Shown one piece after another: positions 5,711 through 5,785 of a DNA stretch of 5,785 nt (positions within the stretch are counted from its first letter, which is position 1; the number at the start of each line of letters is the position of its first letter). Source of the stretch: an uncultured Anaplasmataceae bacterium (GTDB lineage Bacteria; Pseudomonadota; Alphaproteobacteria; Rickettsiales; CAIPFW01). Made by a program: the position numbers and the translations under genes. The stretch covers positions 1-5,785 of the forward strand of contig CAIPFW010000068.1 in NCBI GenBank assembly GCA_903864455.1. The letters run 5' to 3'. A model generated the notes under the pieces. It worked only from the letters and a program-made list of their open reading frames with translations, was not told the DNA's origin and did not search any database.

Positions 5711-5785
5711 ATAAAAAATTAAGGTATTTATATCAAAATATAAATTGAGAAAAATTTGAAAATAGAATCAGTAAGTGAAAATGAA

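Noticed and set aside
1..5785. CRISPR array, tRNA or rRNA genes, insertion sequence or phage elements
   Set aside because: Reading both strands, I saw no regularly spaced repeats, no tRNA-like cloverleaf or rRNA signatures, no transposase or integrase frames and no terminal inverted repeats flanking a gene.

Overview
This window is AT-rich, compactly coded bacterial DNA. It most likely comes from an alphaproteobacterium of the Rickettsiales or Holosporales-like (obligately intracellular) kind. The reasons are the mitochondrial-type aa3 cytochrome c oxidase proteins, the gene order coxB-coxA-ctaB, the low GC content, the very A/T-rich spacers and the scarcity of good Shine-Dalgarno sequences. 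The exact taxon cannot be fixed from the sequence alone.

Layout: positions 1-113 are non-coding and carry an extended -10 promoter (79-87). Next comes a respiratory operon on the + strand. It holds coxB (cytochrome c oxidase subunit II, 114-926), coxA (subunit I, 968-2560) and ctaB (heme O synthase, 2547-3485, overlapping the end of coxA by 14 nt). A possible 30-residue single-membrane-segment peptide (3494-3586) follows directly. After a 78-nt spacer with its own promoter-like element and overlapping ATTTG/CAAAT half-sites comes murA (3665-4930), a complete UDP-GlcNAc enolpyruvyl transferase for peptidoglycan synthesis. On the - strand, converging on murA with a 9-nt gap, lies an unrecognised lysine-rich, coiled-coil protein of 241 residues (4940-5665). 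Its upstream region (5666-5785) contains a perfect 9-bp inverted repeat that could be an operator.

How the genes work together: CtaB farnesylates heme b to heme O, the precursor of heme A. CoxA carries the two hemes A and CuB, and CoxB carries the CuA centre that accepts electrons from cytochrome c. Every metal ligand and main proton-channel residue I looked for in CoxA and CoxB is present, so the oxidase should be functional. Subunit III (ctaE/coxC) and the CuB chaperone (ctaG/cox11), often found next to ctaB in alphaproteobacteria, are not in this window. MurA has no functional link to the oxidase and appears to be a separate transcription unit.

Most of the window is ordinary core metabolism, and I do not see a convincing new multi-gene system. 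The parts most worth a second look are the orphan coiled-coil gene with its palindromic upstream element, the mini-ORF after ctaB, and unusual residues in two conserved CtaB motifs.
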